This document shows positions 8,368 to 16,110 of a stretch of 37,009 nucleotides of DNA, in pieces. The notes under the pieces were generated by a model, which was given only the letters and a program-made list of their open reading frames with translations, had not been told where the DNA came from and did no database searches. The stretch comes from an uncultured Akkermansia sp. (GTDB lineage: Bacteria; Verrucomicrobiota; Verrucomicrobiia; Verrucomicrobiales; Akkermansiaceae): NCBI GenBank assembly GCA_947601655.1, contig CANQGG010000020.1, positions 1 through 37,009 on the forward strand, written 5' to 3'. Both the position numbers and the translations under genes were made by a program. The stretch's first letter is position 1; every line of letters begins with the position of its first letter.

Positions 8368-10791
8368 ATGAATCTCCTACATAAAATCAGTCTTCCAGCA
8401 TTTCTCTTTGTCGCGCTAACTTTCCGTGCGATGGCAGAGGTGGTGCCGGTATGGTCCACCGGTGCTGCTGTGCCTGGCGAACAGGTTATGCTCTACCTTG
8501 TGGATACCGAACTCGGCGAAGATACATTCGTTCTCCAAAAAGCCCCGCAAGCACGCTCTGCCACAGTTCAGCTCCAGCAACCCACCGCCGGGGCTAATCC
8601 ATTGGATCCTGACCGAGCAATGGTGGAAATCCTGCCTATCCTCGTGCGAGCGGACAAGGCGGGACAGATTGACTTGGGAAACGTGACCGTGGAATACCGC
8701 AGCGGACGCAAGCAAACGATCAAATTGCCTCCCCTGCAGGTGCTATCAACCTCCGAGATCAAATGGTACAACACCCCTGTACCATATGGCGCCCTGTGGT
8801 ACACCACCCCAAGAGAAGGCTACGTGCACCAACCCGTGCGCACAGCGCTGAAACTCTTCCTTCCGCAGGATTGCTTTGCTCGCAGTTTGCCGCAGTTGCA
8901 TGCCGTTGGGGCGAAGATAAGCACACTACAGCCTTCCCTCCAAGGCGTGGTTGCCATGGTGCAGAGTCGCCTCATGGAAAACACCCGCGCCTTTGCTCGT
9001 GGGGAAGTGTGGTCCACGAGCGATTTCGTGGGGGAAATCACGCCGTTCCGCGAAGGCAACTCTGACATCACCGGCAAGGTACTCATTGCGCGCCAGCGCG
9101 GGCTCTTCACCTTGGCGCAGGAAGAAGTTCCTCTACCAACGCTTTCTCTTTCTGCCCTGCCACTGCCGCCGGGTGCGCCGCCGCAGTTTGCCGACACCGT
9201 GGGGAATTACACCATCTCTTCCAGGACAAATGCCACTTCTCTCGCGATGAATGAGGCGGTAGAAGTGGAAATCACCGTGCGTGGTACAGGTAACTTGCAG
9301 CAACTCACCTGTCCGCCGCCTGATGACTTGGACGATTGGAAACTTGTACCCGCCACGCGCAAACCGATCGTCTCCGCCAGCGGCGAAACGGTGGGGATGA
9401 TCTTCACCCAGCTCATGCGCCCTGTAACGGAAGTGGATGCCATCCCGTCATTCATGCTGAATTACTTTGATCCGGCAACAATGTCCTACAAGCGTGCTGT
9501 CACAGCTCCCATTCCTCTGCCATGGCGAGAAACCGATAGCGGGGGAACCGGCCTCATCACCCAGGCTGCAACTCCGCCAGCCGCCGGCAGCGTTCCTGTA
9601 GCGGAACTCACGGATATTTACGACTATCTTCCCATCCACGCTGCTCGCCGGGTATGGCAATTTCCACGTAGCTTGTTCTGCCTGCTCTACCTGCCTGCTC
9701 TGGTGATTGTCTTCGTGCTGGCGATCAAGAAACTGATGCGCATCCTTGCTTTGCATGCCGCGGATCGTGCGCGTGAGCGTGAGCTCACGGCTATCGCTCG
9801 AGAGCAGGAGGATCTTCCATTTTTGAAACGTATCGGTGCGTTTATCGAGGCCTCCGTGCCAGCCGAAGCACGTGACGCAGAGACTGAACAAATCCTGCGA
9901 CGGAGGGATGATGAAGCATTCCGCCCGGGCGCCGCAACCAGTTTGGATTCCACTGAACGAGCCGCCATGCTGCGCAGTGTGCGCAAAGCCCTTGCCCGCT
10001 CTGTGGGGAAAACGGCGCTTTTGCTGCTTGCCCTTCTGCCGTTAGTACATGCCACGGATGACCCCGCAGGCGAGGCTTACCGTAGCAGACAATACTCCAA
10101 GGCTCTGGAAATCTTAAACACGTCTCTCACCAAATCCGAACCCAATTCACCAAACTCCGACATCATCAACTACAATATCGGCAATTGCCTCTACCGTCTT
10201 GGGAAACCCGGACAAGCAGCCCTCCACTACGCCCGCGCTCTGCAAGTTAACCCCTCCTTCCCGGAAGCCCGTGCCAATCTCAGTTTTATCCAGCGTAAGG
10301 AAGGAGCCATCCTCCCCATTCTCAACAACACGGATCACGCATTCACTCTGCTGAACTTTGGGCAACTATGCATTGCCGGCATCGTATGCACCTCTGTTCT
10401 GGCTCTTTGCCTGGCGCTGCTGATGGTTTGCCGTCGCGGTCGTGCTGTACTCGTCACCCTCGCCTCCGTCAGCGCTCTCCTAAGTCTGTTCTGCCTGCTT
10501 GACTGGGTTTATTACATCACGCGTGAGACGCCGGATCTGAGTTCTCTTCCTCCCAGGGATATCGCCTATGTGGTGCAAGAGGGCGTGTTGCAACATGCCG
10601 CTGCCGAGGATGCGAAGGAAATTCTGCATCTCACACCCTCTACGCCACTCCATCTGCTGGCCAAACGCGGCAGTTTCTGCTACGTGGAAACCACTACCGG
10701 TGTACGCGGTTGGGTGCTCACGAAGATTATCGAACCACTCATGGACGACGGCAGTGCTCCCCGCATTCCTCTCTACATCCGTTTTCTGTGA
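8368..10791 (+). CDS. BatD-BatE fusion protein
   Basis: An 807-aa envelope protein. A signal peptide (cleavage near AMA-EVV, residue 23) leads into a long beta-rich region with repeated Ig-like segments (about 24-400) typical of BatD. A membrane helix follows at about 434-453, then a charged cytosolic stretch. A new hydrophobic segment, TALLLLALLPLVHA (549-562), begins the BatE-like half: TPR helices (about 564-645, including YNIGNCLYRLGKPGQAALHYARAL), two membrane helices (about 665-687 and 693-716), and a C-terminal SH3-like domain with TGVRGWVLTKIIEP. BatD and BatE are normally separate genes. The gene starts 6 nt after the BatB-BatC stop and ends the operon. Role inferred: scaffold for the Bat complex across the inner membrane and periplasm. 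Confidence 0.87.
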   Translation: MNLLHKISLPAFLFVALTFRAMAEVVPVWSTGAAVPGEQVMLYLVDTELGEDTFVLQKAPQARSATVQLQQPTAGANPLDPDRAMVEILPILVRADKAGQIDLGNVTVEYRSGRKQTIKLPPLQVLSTSEIKWYNTPVPYGALWYTTPREGYVHQPVRTALKLFLPQDCFARSLPQLHAVGAKISTLQPSLQGVVAMVQSRLMENTRAFARGEVWSTSDFVGEITPFREGNSDITGKVLIARQRGLFTLAQEEVPLPTLSLSALPLPPGAPPQFADTVGNYTISSRTNATSLAMNEAVEVEITVRGTGNLQQLTCPPPDDLDDWKLVPATRKPIVSASGETVGMIFTQLMRPVTEVDAIPSFMLNYFDPATMSYKRAVTAPIPLPWRETDSGGTGLITQAATPPAAGSVPVAELTDIYDYLPIHAARRVWQFPRSLFCLLYLPALVIVFVLAIKKLMRILALHAADRARERELTAIAREQEDLPFLKRIGAFIEASVPAEARDAETEQILRRRDDEAFRPGAATSLDSTERAAMLRSVRKALARSVGKTALLLLALLPLVHATDDPAGEAYRSRQYSKALEILNTSLTKSEPNSPNSDIINYNIGNCLYRLGKPGQAALHYARALQVNPSFPEARANLSFIQRKEGAILPILNNTDHAFTLLNFGQLCIAGIVCTSVLALCLALLMVCRRGRAVLVTLASVSALLSLFCLLDWVYYITRETPDLSSLPPRDIAYVVQEGVLQHAAAEDAKEILHLTPSTPLHLLAKRGSFCYVETTTGVRGWVLTKIIEPLMDDGSAPRIPLYIRFL

Positions 10792-10921
10792 AAGCCCTGG
10801 CATGGAACGCCTTGTTTTCCCCGTTCAACTGCACAAATCAACACGAACACCGTCCGCGCGCCGGAATTTGAACCCCCGAAGAAACTGAAATGAAGGAGTG
10901 CCTCATGTTAGCAGTTTTTCA

Positions 10922-10950
10922 TTGCCTTATCGGCAGGGATGCGATAGATT
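10922..10950 (+). promoter_or_regulatory. Candidate promoter of the PEGA lipoprotein gene
   Basis: TTGCCT (10922-10927) and TAGATT (10945-10950) are separated by exactly 17 bp. The -10 ends 7 nt before the ATG at 10958. Each box matches the consensus at 4 of 6 positions, so this is moderate evidence, but the geometry matches other genes in the window. Confidence 0.4.
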
Positions 10951-10957
10951 GATGATC

Positions 10958-11395
10958 ATGAAGGGCAGAATAGGAATCGTCGTCGTTTGCGCGGGTCTTG
11001 CGTCTTGTGTAGGAACAAAGGAACTCACCATCCGCACAGCTCCGAAAGGTGCTGACATCACCATTAACGGCGTGCCGCAGGAAGGTACTACGCCGATGAC
11101 TGTAACGATAAGTCAGAAGCGCGCGCTCGGCATTGTAGCTTCCAAGGTCGGCTACGAATCAGCTGCTTACACCGTGAACACGCGGAGCAACTGGTGGCTC
11201 TCCCTTCTCTGGACCAGGGATGACCCGCGCGCTCAATTTATTCCTGAAGATGAGGTGAATATCACTCTGCGCCGTATCCCCACTGCAGAAACTTTCCACG
11301 CCAAAACATTGCCACCGTACGGAGCGCCGTTGAACAACACAGCTTCATCGCAACCACCGGCATTGCGCGCAATGCCGAAAAATCTCACCGACTAA
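10958..11395 (+). CDS. PEGA-domain lipoprotein
   Basis: About 145 aa. It starts MKGRIGIVVVCAGLASC, a lipoprotein signal with lipobox LASC, then carries a PEGA-type repeat: LTIRTAPKGADITINGVPQEGTTPMTVTIS, with the conserved PxGAxIxINGxxxGxTP pattern, and KVGYESAAYTV. PEGA domains are small surface or periplasmic beta modules, often of binding or structural use. The C-terminal 40 residues are Pro/Ala-rich and look disordered. The frame is open from a GTG at 10898, but the promoter-like boxes at 10922-10950 and the signal-peptide layout favour the ATG at 10958 (10952 is an alternative). It is convergent with the NAD(P)HX repair gene. The function is not determined. Confidence 0.8.
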   Translation: MKGRIGIVVVCAGLASCVGTKELTIRTAPKGADITINGVPQEGTTPMTVTISQKRALGIVASKVGYESAAYTVNTRSNWWLSLLWTRDDPRAQFIPEDEVNITLRRIPTAETFHAKTLPPYGAPLNNTASSQPPALRAMPKNLTD

Positions 11396-11422
11396 GTATG
11401 ACGAAAGCGTTGCAAGGCGCTC

Positions 11423-12892
11423 TCAAACGATGGAGGTAAGGTGTGGAAACAGCGAAGTGGCAGGAACACTCTGAGGAAAACCGCGAAGGGCCCACACTCG
11501 CTCGGCGGCACGCCCACAGAGGAATGCGCCGAGAGCGGCAGAGTGGAAGCAGGAGAGCCCTCCGGCCGCGAGAGCAGCCACGACGCCGGCAAGCACATCC
11601 CCTTGACCTCCTGTTGCCATGAAAGGCCCTCCACTGCTGTTATAACAGGTTCTAACGCCGTCAGTGATGATACTGCGCGCCCCCTTGAGCAGCAGAGTAC
11701 ATGCGTTCTTGGCCACAAATCGCGTGGCTGTTTGGGCTCGTGTGAGTTCGGCGCTCTCGGGAAAGAGACGTCGCATTTCTCCGGGGTGTGGAGTGAGAAT
11801 AGCATGCTGGGGAAGCCTCAATCTGTGAACTGCAATAGCATTAAGGGCATCTGCGTCCAATACTACCGGACAATTTGCCTCAAGCCAAAGCTTCTGCATA
11901 GCCGCTGCTTCTCGCGGTTGCAACGGTCCAAGCCCTGGTCCGATCAACAACGCCTGCACATCCTGTGTCGGCACCTCGGAAAAATCCCGCACGCCGTGCA
12001 CCATCACCTCTGGCGCAGCTTTCACTGTGAGGATGGGATAAATGCCCTCAGGACAATACAGCTCCACCAATCCGGCTCCGGCGTGAAGGGCGGCTTCAGA
12101 AGCCATGCAAGCGGCCCCAATGAATCCTGGAGACCCCGCGAGAATACGTACTTTCCCTACTTGATTTTTAAAACATGAATACGCCCGCTTCGGCAGCAGT
12201 TGCAGCAGACTGTCGTCCGCTACAAGCAATTCGCTCTTGCCCGGATCCGCCTCGGGAAGTGGTACGCAGAGCAGCCGCCCCACGATATCTTCCACGCCGT
12301 CCGCAAGCATGCCGGGCTTTACACAGCCGATGGCAAGGGTAGCATCCGCCTGCACAGAATAGGCGCAACTTACACCTGTATCCGCCAGCAAACCAGTCGG
12401 GATATCAATGGCAAGAGTTATGGAACGCCGGGAGGCCGCACGCAGAGAGTTGAGTTCCTGCACAAGGGCAGCGTATTCTTGCCGCAGATCGCCGCTCGCC
12501 CCGCTGCCGAGCATACCATCGATGAGCAACGCTCCCTCTGCCTCAATCCGTGGTTTTTCGCGGGTGATAATGAGGTGACCGGGAGGAATGAGCTCCAGCT
12601 GCTTCCGCGTCTCGACAGACATCACTTCCGGCTCTGCTGCACAGCGTAGCAGAATACGCTCAAAACCCAATGCGCGAGCAATCCCAATGGCATCCCCGGC
12701 GTTGTTACCCTTCCCCGCATACACGATAGCGCAGTAAAACCGCCGTGAAGCATCTGCGAACTGAGCATCCCGATGCAGGACGCCAACCGCACGATCAATA
12801 GCGCACTGCATGAGTGAGGCTGAAGAAACATCCCCCTTTTCTATAGCAGAGCGCTCCGCCTGACGCATCACTCGACAGCTATGCACAAACAT
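11423..12892 (-). CDS. nnr: Bifunctional NAD(P)H-hydrate repair enzyme (epimerase/dehydratase)
   Basis: A 489-aa protein with the two-domain layout of bacterial Nnr. The N-terminal domain (about 1-215, NnrE/YjeF_N) epimerises R- and S-NAD(P)HX; it carries YAGKGNNAGDA (58-68) and DIPTGLLADTG. The C-terminal domain (about 225-489, NnrD, ribokinase-like) performs ADP-dependent dehydration back to NAD(P)H. Its motifs are LTPHPGEMRRLF and MATGGQGDVLAG. Two deviations are visible: the usual GNNGGDG is GNNAGDA, and the usual LMENAG-like stretch reads LMQCAID, so the epimerase half is divergent. The usual GTGD motif is GQGD. It is the second gene of an operon, 14 nt after the AI-2E-family permease stop. 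The assignment is secure, with possibly reduced epimerase activity. Confidence 0.93.
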   Translation of the reverse strand: MFVHSCRVMRQAERSAIEKGDVSSASLMQCAIDRAVGVLHRDAQFADASRRFYCAIVYAGKGNNAGDAIGIARALGFERILLRCAAEPEVMSVETRKQLELIPPGHLIITREKPRIEAEGALLIDGMLGSGASGDLRQEYAALVQELNSLRAASRRSITLAIDIPTGLLADTGVSCAYSVQADATLAIGCVKPGMLADGVEDIVGRLLCVPLPEADPGKSELLVADDSLLQLLPKRAYSCFKNQVGKVRILAGSPGFIGAACMASEAALHAGAGLVELYCPEGIYPILTVKAAPEVMVHGVRDFSEVPTQDVQALLIGPGLGPLQPREAAAMQKLWLEANCPVVLDADALNAIAVHRLRLPQHAILTPHPGEMRRLFPESAELTRAQTATRFVAKNACTLLLKGARSIITDGVRTCYNSSGGPFMATGGQGDVLAGVVAALAAGGLSCFHSAALGAFLCGRAAERVWALRGFPQSVPATSLFPHLTSIV

Positions 12893-12906
12893 AGATCTTC
12901 AGTAAG

Positions 12907-14151
12907 TTATGATTGCGTTTCCGGCTCCGGCAATTCGCCTGCATGTTGCGGCGCATGGTGCAATGTGGACCAGACGTAGCGGATGAAAATCACCTTCAAC
13001 GCCGCGGTGAGCGGCACCGCCAACAGAGCGCCCACGATGCCTCCCAGCACACTACTCCAGAAAAGCACCGAAAACATAATTGTCAAATCGTGCATGTGCA
13101 GTCTCTTGCCAAGCACGCGCGGTTGAAGCAACCAGCCATCCAGTTGACTGACACCGAAAAAAATGAGCAGTACAGCGACCACGTGTCCTGCATCGTGCCA
13201 GGTGACCCATGCAATAAGCAGAGCCGGGATGCTTGTGGAGATCATGCCGATATAGGGGATAATGCCAAGGAGGGCTGCCGCTGCGCCGATAGTGATAGCG
13301 TACGGCAACCCCATTACCTTGAGGGCAAAACCAAGCAGAATACCATCAATGAAACTCACCAGCATCTGCCCGCGCACGAAGGAGATAATGTAGTCATTAA
13401 TCTGCCGCAGGGTCTCAACTACCTCCTGACGAAATTTTGAAGCCCTCAGCGGCAGAATGGTGTGCCAATTCCGCTCAATAATCTCTCCTTGCAGCAAGAA
13501 ATAGAAAAGAAACACGGGTATCATCACAAGCCCGATAATCATCCCCAATGAACCATAGATGGCTCTCGTACCGGCAGTAAGCCAACGCACGCCGGCGCGG
13601 GTAAGTGATTCAGAATGGTAGTCAAGCACGGCGAGCGCCTTGGCCGTGTAGTCGTCTTCTGCCGGCTTCTGAAAGAGCGCCTTGGCATCGGCAATCGTAT
13701 TATCATCACGTCTCGTCTGGTCGTAAAGAGTATCGATAGCGCGTTGGGCAAGCGTGTTGGTGTTAATAAAATTCTGTCCTGTCGTCACTGCACTGGCGAG
13801 AATCTGATTTTGCTTGGAAAAAAGCAATCCGGTCTGTTCCACCAGGGGCGGCACAATCGCGGCTCCCAACCCGGCCACCACCACCGCTGCACCCGCCAGC
13901 ACGAGAACAACTGCTAGGAGGCGTTTACGCACTCGACGCTGCACTCGCACCACACACGGATAAAGCAAATACGCCAGCACTCCTGCAATAATCACCGGAA
14001 GCAACACCGGTTCCAAAGCTACAAAGAGCGCACCCAATCCAAAAAGAAGTCCGGCTGTGAGCGCCACGATGGTAAAGATACTCAACCCGGTGAGCGCACT
14101 CCAACAAGTAGCCCGCTGAAAGTGCGATGGATTTTCTTTCTGGTTAGTCAT
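12907..14151 (-). CDS. AI-2E family transporter
   Basis: A 414-aa polytopic membrane protein with about eight predicted helices. The pattern fits the AI-2E exporter/permease family (PF01594, YdiK/PerM/TqsA group): hydrophobic hairpins near the start (GLSIFTIVALTAGLLFGLGALFVALEPVLLPVIIAGVLAYLL), a long extracytoplasmic middle, and the typical GLPYAITIGAAAALLGIIPYIGMI and GKRLHMHDLTIMFSVLFWSSVLGGIVGALLAVPLTAALKVI blocks. Family members export autoinducer-2 or act as Na+/H+ antiporters or other permeases, so the substrate is unknown. The start ATG lies 9 nt after a TAGGAT box, suggesting a very short leader. It is followed by nnr in the same operon. Confidence 0.93.
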   Translation of the reverse strand: MTNQKENPSHFQRATCWSALTGLSIFTIVALTAGLLFGLGALFVALEPVLLPVIIAGVLAYLLYPCVVRVQRRVRKRLLAVVLVLAGAAVVVAGLGAAIVPPLVEQTGLLFSKQNQILASAVTTGQNFINTNTLAQRAIDTLYDQTRRDDNTIADAKALFQKPAEDDYTAKALAVLDYHSESLTRAGVRWLTAGTRAIYGSLGMIIGLVMIPVFLFYFLLQGEIIERNWHTILPLRASKFRQEVVETLRQINDYIISFVRGQMLVSFIDGILLGFALKVMGLPYAITIGAAAALLGIIPYIGMISTSIPALLIAWVTWHDAGHVVAVLLIFFGVSQLDGWLLQPRVLGKRLHMHDLTIMFSVLFWSSVLGGIVGALLAVPLTAALKVIFIRYVWSTLHHAPQHAGELPEPETQS

Positions 14152-14160
14152 GATACGGGA

Positions 14161-14190
14161 ATCCTACACTTTCCCGAGTCTTTCTGTCAA
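14161..14190 (-). promoter_or_regulatory. Promoter of the AI-2E permease operon
   Basis: On the minus strand, TTGACA (14190-14185) and TAGGAT (14166-14161) are 18 bp apart. The -10 ends 9 nt before the ATG at 14151. Its -35 box lies back to back with the plus-strand TTGACA at 14201, only 10 bp away, forming a compact divergent promoter pair. Confidence 0.55.
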
Positions 14191-14200
14191 CCAAAAAGAC

Positions 14201-14228
14201 TTGACAAAGAAAGCCGTTAGTGTATAGT
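14201..14228 (+). promoter_or_regulatory. Strong promoter of the 87-aa gene
   Basis: A perfect TTGACA (14201-14206) and TATAGT (14223-14228) are separated by 16 bp. The GTG start at 14237 comes 8 nt after the -10 box. This is one of the best promoter matches in the window, and it drives a very small gene. Confidence 0.65.
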
Positions 14229-14236
14229 CCGATGCC

Positions 14237-14500
14237 GTGGCAATACCCCGCATACCATCCCTTACCCTGCCCACTGGTAATTTCGACGAAATGCTCGCTA
14301 TGAGCAACCGTCGACTCATTGGGGTGCTGCGTACCGCCGTTTTCGCTCCGGAGAAAATGACGCGCTTTTCCCCACGGCCTCCGGAAGAGCACGATGCCTA
14401 TGTTGTTCGCCATGAGCCTAAACGCATCGTTATTCGCCTCTTTGCGAATGGGGAGGAAGTATTCCGCTGCAATCTGATTCCGGATCAGGAATACTCCTGA
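14237..14500 (+). CDS. Small conserved-looking protein, unknown
   Basis: A protein of up to 87 aa that I do not recognise. The sequence is soluble, with no signal peptide. It has a basic N-terminal half (MSNRRLIGVLRTAVFAPEKMTRFSPRPP) and a C-terminal part resembling a small beta sheet (DAYVVRHEPKRIVIRLFANGEEVFRCNLIPDQ). The GTG at 14237 sits 8 nt after a strong -10 and would be a leaderless start. Internal ATGs at 14291 and 14300 give shorter forms without a clear Shine-Dalgarno sequence. A terminator hairpin follows 12 nt after the stop, so it is a self-contained transcription unit, which supports it being real. Function unknown. Confidence 0.6.
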   Translation: MAIPRIPSLTLPTGNFDEMLAMSNRRLIGVLRTAVFAPEKMTRFSPRPPEEHDAYVVRHEPKRIVIRLFANGEEVFRCNLIPDQEYS

Positions 14501-14511
14501 TGCTCCAGTTA

Positions 14512-14547
14512 TCCGGAGGGAGAGCGAAAGTGTGGTAGCCCTCCGGA
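14512..14547. terminator. Bidirectional terminator hairpin
   Basis: A 9-bp perfect stem, TCCGGAGGG (14512-14520) and CCCTCCGGA (14539-14547), has an 18-nt loop. It lies between the convergent ends of the 87-aa gene and the Ser-rich protein gene. There is no strong U-run, so efficiency is uncertain. Confidence 0.5.
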
Positions 14548-14552
14548 GTTCT

Positions 14553-15710
14553 TCACCTGTTGATACGCGGACGCTTCTTACCGGGTGTAGCGTGAGAAGC
14601 CATAATCTTTTCAAAGGCGGCGCGTTGCCGTGCACGACGAGCACTGGCCGCCATATTGCTGAGTATTATGGACAATACCAGGAATATCCCTATGCCGGCG
14701 GCGAAATAATGCCACCACTCAGGCTTCTCAATCCCAACAGCTTTCAGCCAATCCGGAGGCTCTCCCAGAAATTCCTCCACTGAAAAGCCTTCGCTGGCCT
14801 CTCGAACAATCATGGTTCCTGTGCGACCAGATGAGACGTTGGAGGATGACGAATCACCGTAGGAAGAAGACGCTCCAGCAACCACGCCCATCGCGGTAAC
14901 TCGGCGATCATACTTCCTTGGGGAAGGAGTATCAGCCGAAGCGATGGACGAGGAAGCGGTAGAACTGTCACCGTTTGACGTAGAACTCACCGTGCTACTG
15001 GCGGCATCATCTGTCGTATCCTTTTCCTTTTCACCGTCAGTAGACTTCGTAGTGTTAGAAGCGAGAGGAGTCGCCATGCGGCGCTGCTCATCCTTGTAAA
15101 GATTGGCGATCTCATCGGCTGTTATCTGAAGCCCAAACGCAGAACGCCGAGACTCCGGGGTCAGCGTGGCAAGAACCCAGCGGTTCGTGGAAGGCATCAT
15201 CGCGAAGAGCGAGACCCTCGTTACCTTTTTCTTTGTCCTATCCAACTCGTAAAACAGCACCGCATCATCCTTGAGCTTCATTCGCTTAGGATTCTCTAAC
15301 CCATAGGTTTCCTGCACCATCTTGCGCGCTTCCTCACTCTTCGGGGCAGCCCACTTGGCTTCTTTATCCAGCTTTTCACCGGCTATGGTCTTTGCATCCT
15401 TGAGCCCCACTTTGAGCGAAACAGGCTTGTTATACTCAATCGCGATGAGCAAAAGATCACCGTTATCGGCGGCAAAATCCATAAATACCTTTTTGTCACT
15501 CAGTTGCCATGTGCGACGAATTGACCCGTCACCCAGCACTTTGTACATGTAGTCCTTGCTCAGAGTATCGTCCGCCTTGTCCCGATTCATGGGCAATGCC
15601 AAATCACTTATCTCAAGCGCATACCCGGAGGTCACCCATAGCAAGGCCCCCAGTATCAATGCAAATATTTTACTTTTCACGTTACTCAAAATTCTCATAG
15701 ATGTTTGCAT
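14553..15710 (-). CDS. Secreted/anchored Ser-rich protein, unknown
   Basis: A 385-aa protein that I do not recognise. It starts with a signal peptide (about 1-31, ending SGYA-LEIS). Residues about 32-215 form a globular domain with alternating Lys-rich and hydrophobic segments. A low-complexity linker rich in Ser, Thr, Asp and Ala follows (about 220-305). Near the C-terminus a Trp-rich stretch (PEWWHYFAAGIG) leads into a membrane helix (about 346-366), and the tail is strongly basic (ARRARQRAAFEKI...KKRPRINR), placing the tail in the cytosol. The layout suggests a periplasmic domain on a flexible stalk anchored in the inner membrane. It has its own promoter 8 nt from the ATG. It ends tail-to-tail with the 87-aa gene. 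Confidence 0.75.
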   Translation of the reverse strand: MQTSMRILSNVKSKIFALILGALLWVTSGYALEISDLALPMNRDKADDTLSKDYMYKVLGDGSIRRTWQLSDKKVFMDFAADNGDLLLIAIEYNKPVSLKVGLKDAKTIAGEKLDKEAKWAAPKSEEARKMVQETYGLENPKRMKLKDDAVLFYELDRTKKKVTRVSLFAMMPSTNRWVLATLTPESRRSAFGLQITADEIANLYKDEQRRMATPLASNTTKSTDGEKEKDTTDDAASSTVSSTSNGDSSTASSSIASADTPSPRKYDRRVTAMGVVAGASSSYGDSSSSNVSSGRTGTMIVREASEGFSVEEFLGEPPDWLKAVGIEKPEWWHYFAAGIGIFLVLSIILSNMAASARRARQRAAFEKIMASHATPGKKRPRINR

Positions 15711-15718
15711 CTTTCCTC

Positions 15719-15747
15719 ATCGTACCACAGAGCGCCCGCACTGTAAA
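15719..15747 (-). promoter_or_regulatory. Promoter of the Ser-rich protein gene
   Basis: On the minus strand, TTTACA (15747-15742) and TACGAT (15724-15719) are 17 bp apart. The -10 ends 8 nt before the ATG at 15710; the interval reads GAGGAAAG, which could also serve as a Shine-Dalgarno sequence. Confidence 0.5.
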
Positions 15748-15787
15748 GTAAAAACGCATCGAGACGTTGACGAACAATTTCATGTTC

Positions 15788-16039
15788 TAATCCGTTTGCC
15801 CTGGGACAAAACCCATGGCAAACGGATTAGAGAGAAGTGAAGCAACAGAGAAAATACTCTTATTAACTGATATCAATGTTGTTACACATCAAAAATCATA
15901 ACGACAAGCGTTCATCATGGTGAGGGATCCCAGGAAGCCCCTGCATACGTTCATTATTCGAAAAAACTGTGCAACGCTCACATTATCAATACATGGTACA
16001 TGAACAAACGCATTCCCAATGCGTTTGCCCTGAGACAAG
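15788..16039. repeat. Palindrome-bounded intergenic repeat, copy A
   Basis: This occupies most of the 400-nt gap between the Ser-rich gene and plsX. The left boundary is a hairpin with a 13-bp stem (15788-15800 with 15817-15829), with TGGG/CCCA pairing further inside. The body (15831-15967) begins AGAGAAGTGAAGCAACAGAG and matches 25861-25999 at roughly 85% by eye. A second matching block, TACATGGTACATGAA, is at 15990-16004. The right boundary is a second hairpin, CAAACGCATT and AATGCGTTTG (16005-16027, 3-nt loop). The 22 nt at 15789-15810 recur as a direct repeat at 16018-16039 with three differences. No coding potential is evident. Confidence 0.75.
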
Positions 16040-16050
16040 GCCTTTTTAAG

Positions 16051-16078
16051 TTGACATCTTTTCCGACTGTGGTAGAGT
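16051..16078 (+). promoter_or_regulatory. Promoter of plsX
   Basis: TTGACA (16051-16056) and TAGAGT (16073-16078) are separated by 16 bp, directly after the right hairpin of the repeat. The ATG of plsX is 32 nt downstream of the -10 box, and no Shine-Dalgarno sequence is seen. Confidence 0.6.
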
Positions 16079-16110
16079 ACGTCAAGCGAGTTGCACTCTC
16101 TAACGATCGT

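Noticed and set aside
10905..10952. 15-codon leader peptide with a good AAGGAG, stop overlapping ATG 10952
   Set aside because: A promoter-like pair at 10922-10950 lies inside it and would start transcription after it; there is no attenuator structure or biased codon run to support a leader.
16000..16110. N-terminal extension of plsX
   Set aside because: It would begin inside the repeat hairpin and contain the promoter; the family N-terminus starts at 16111.
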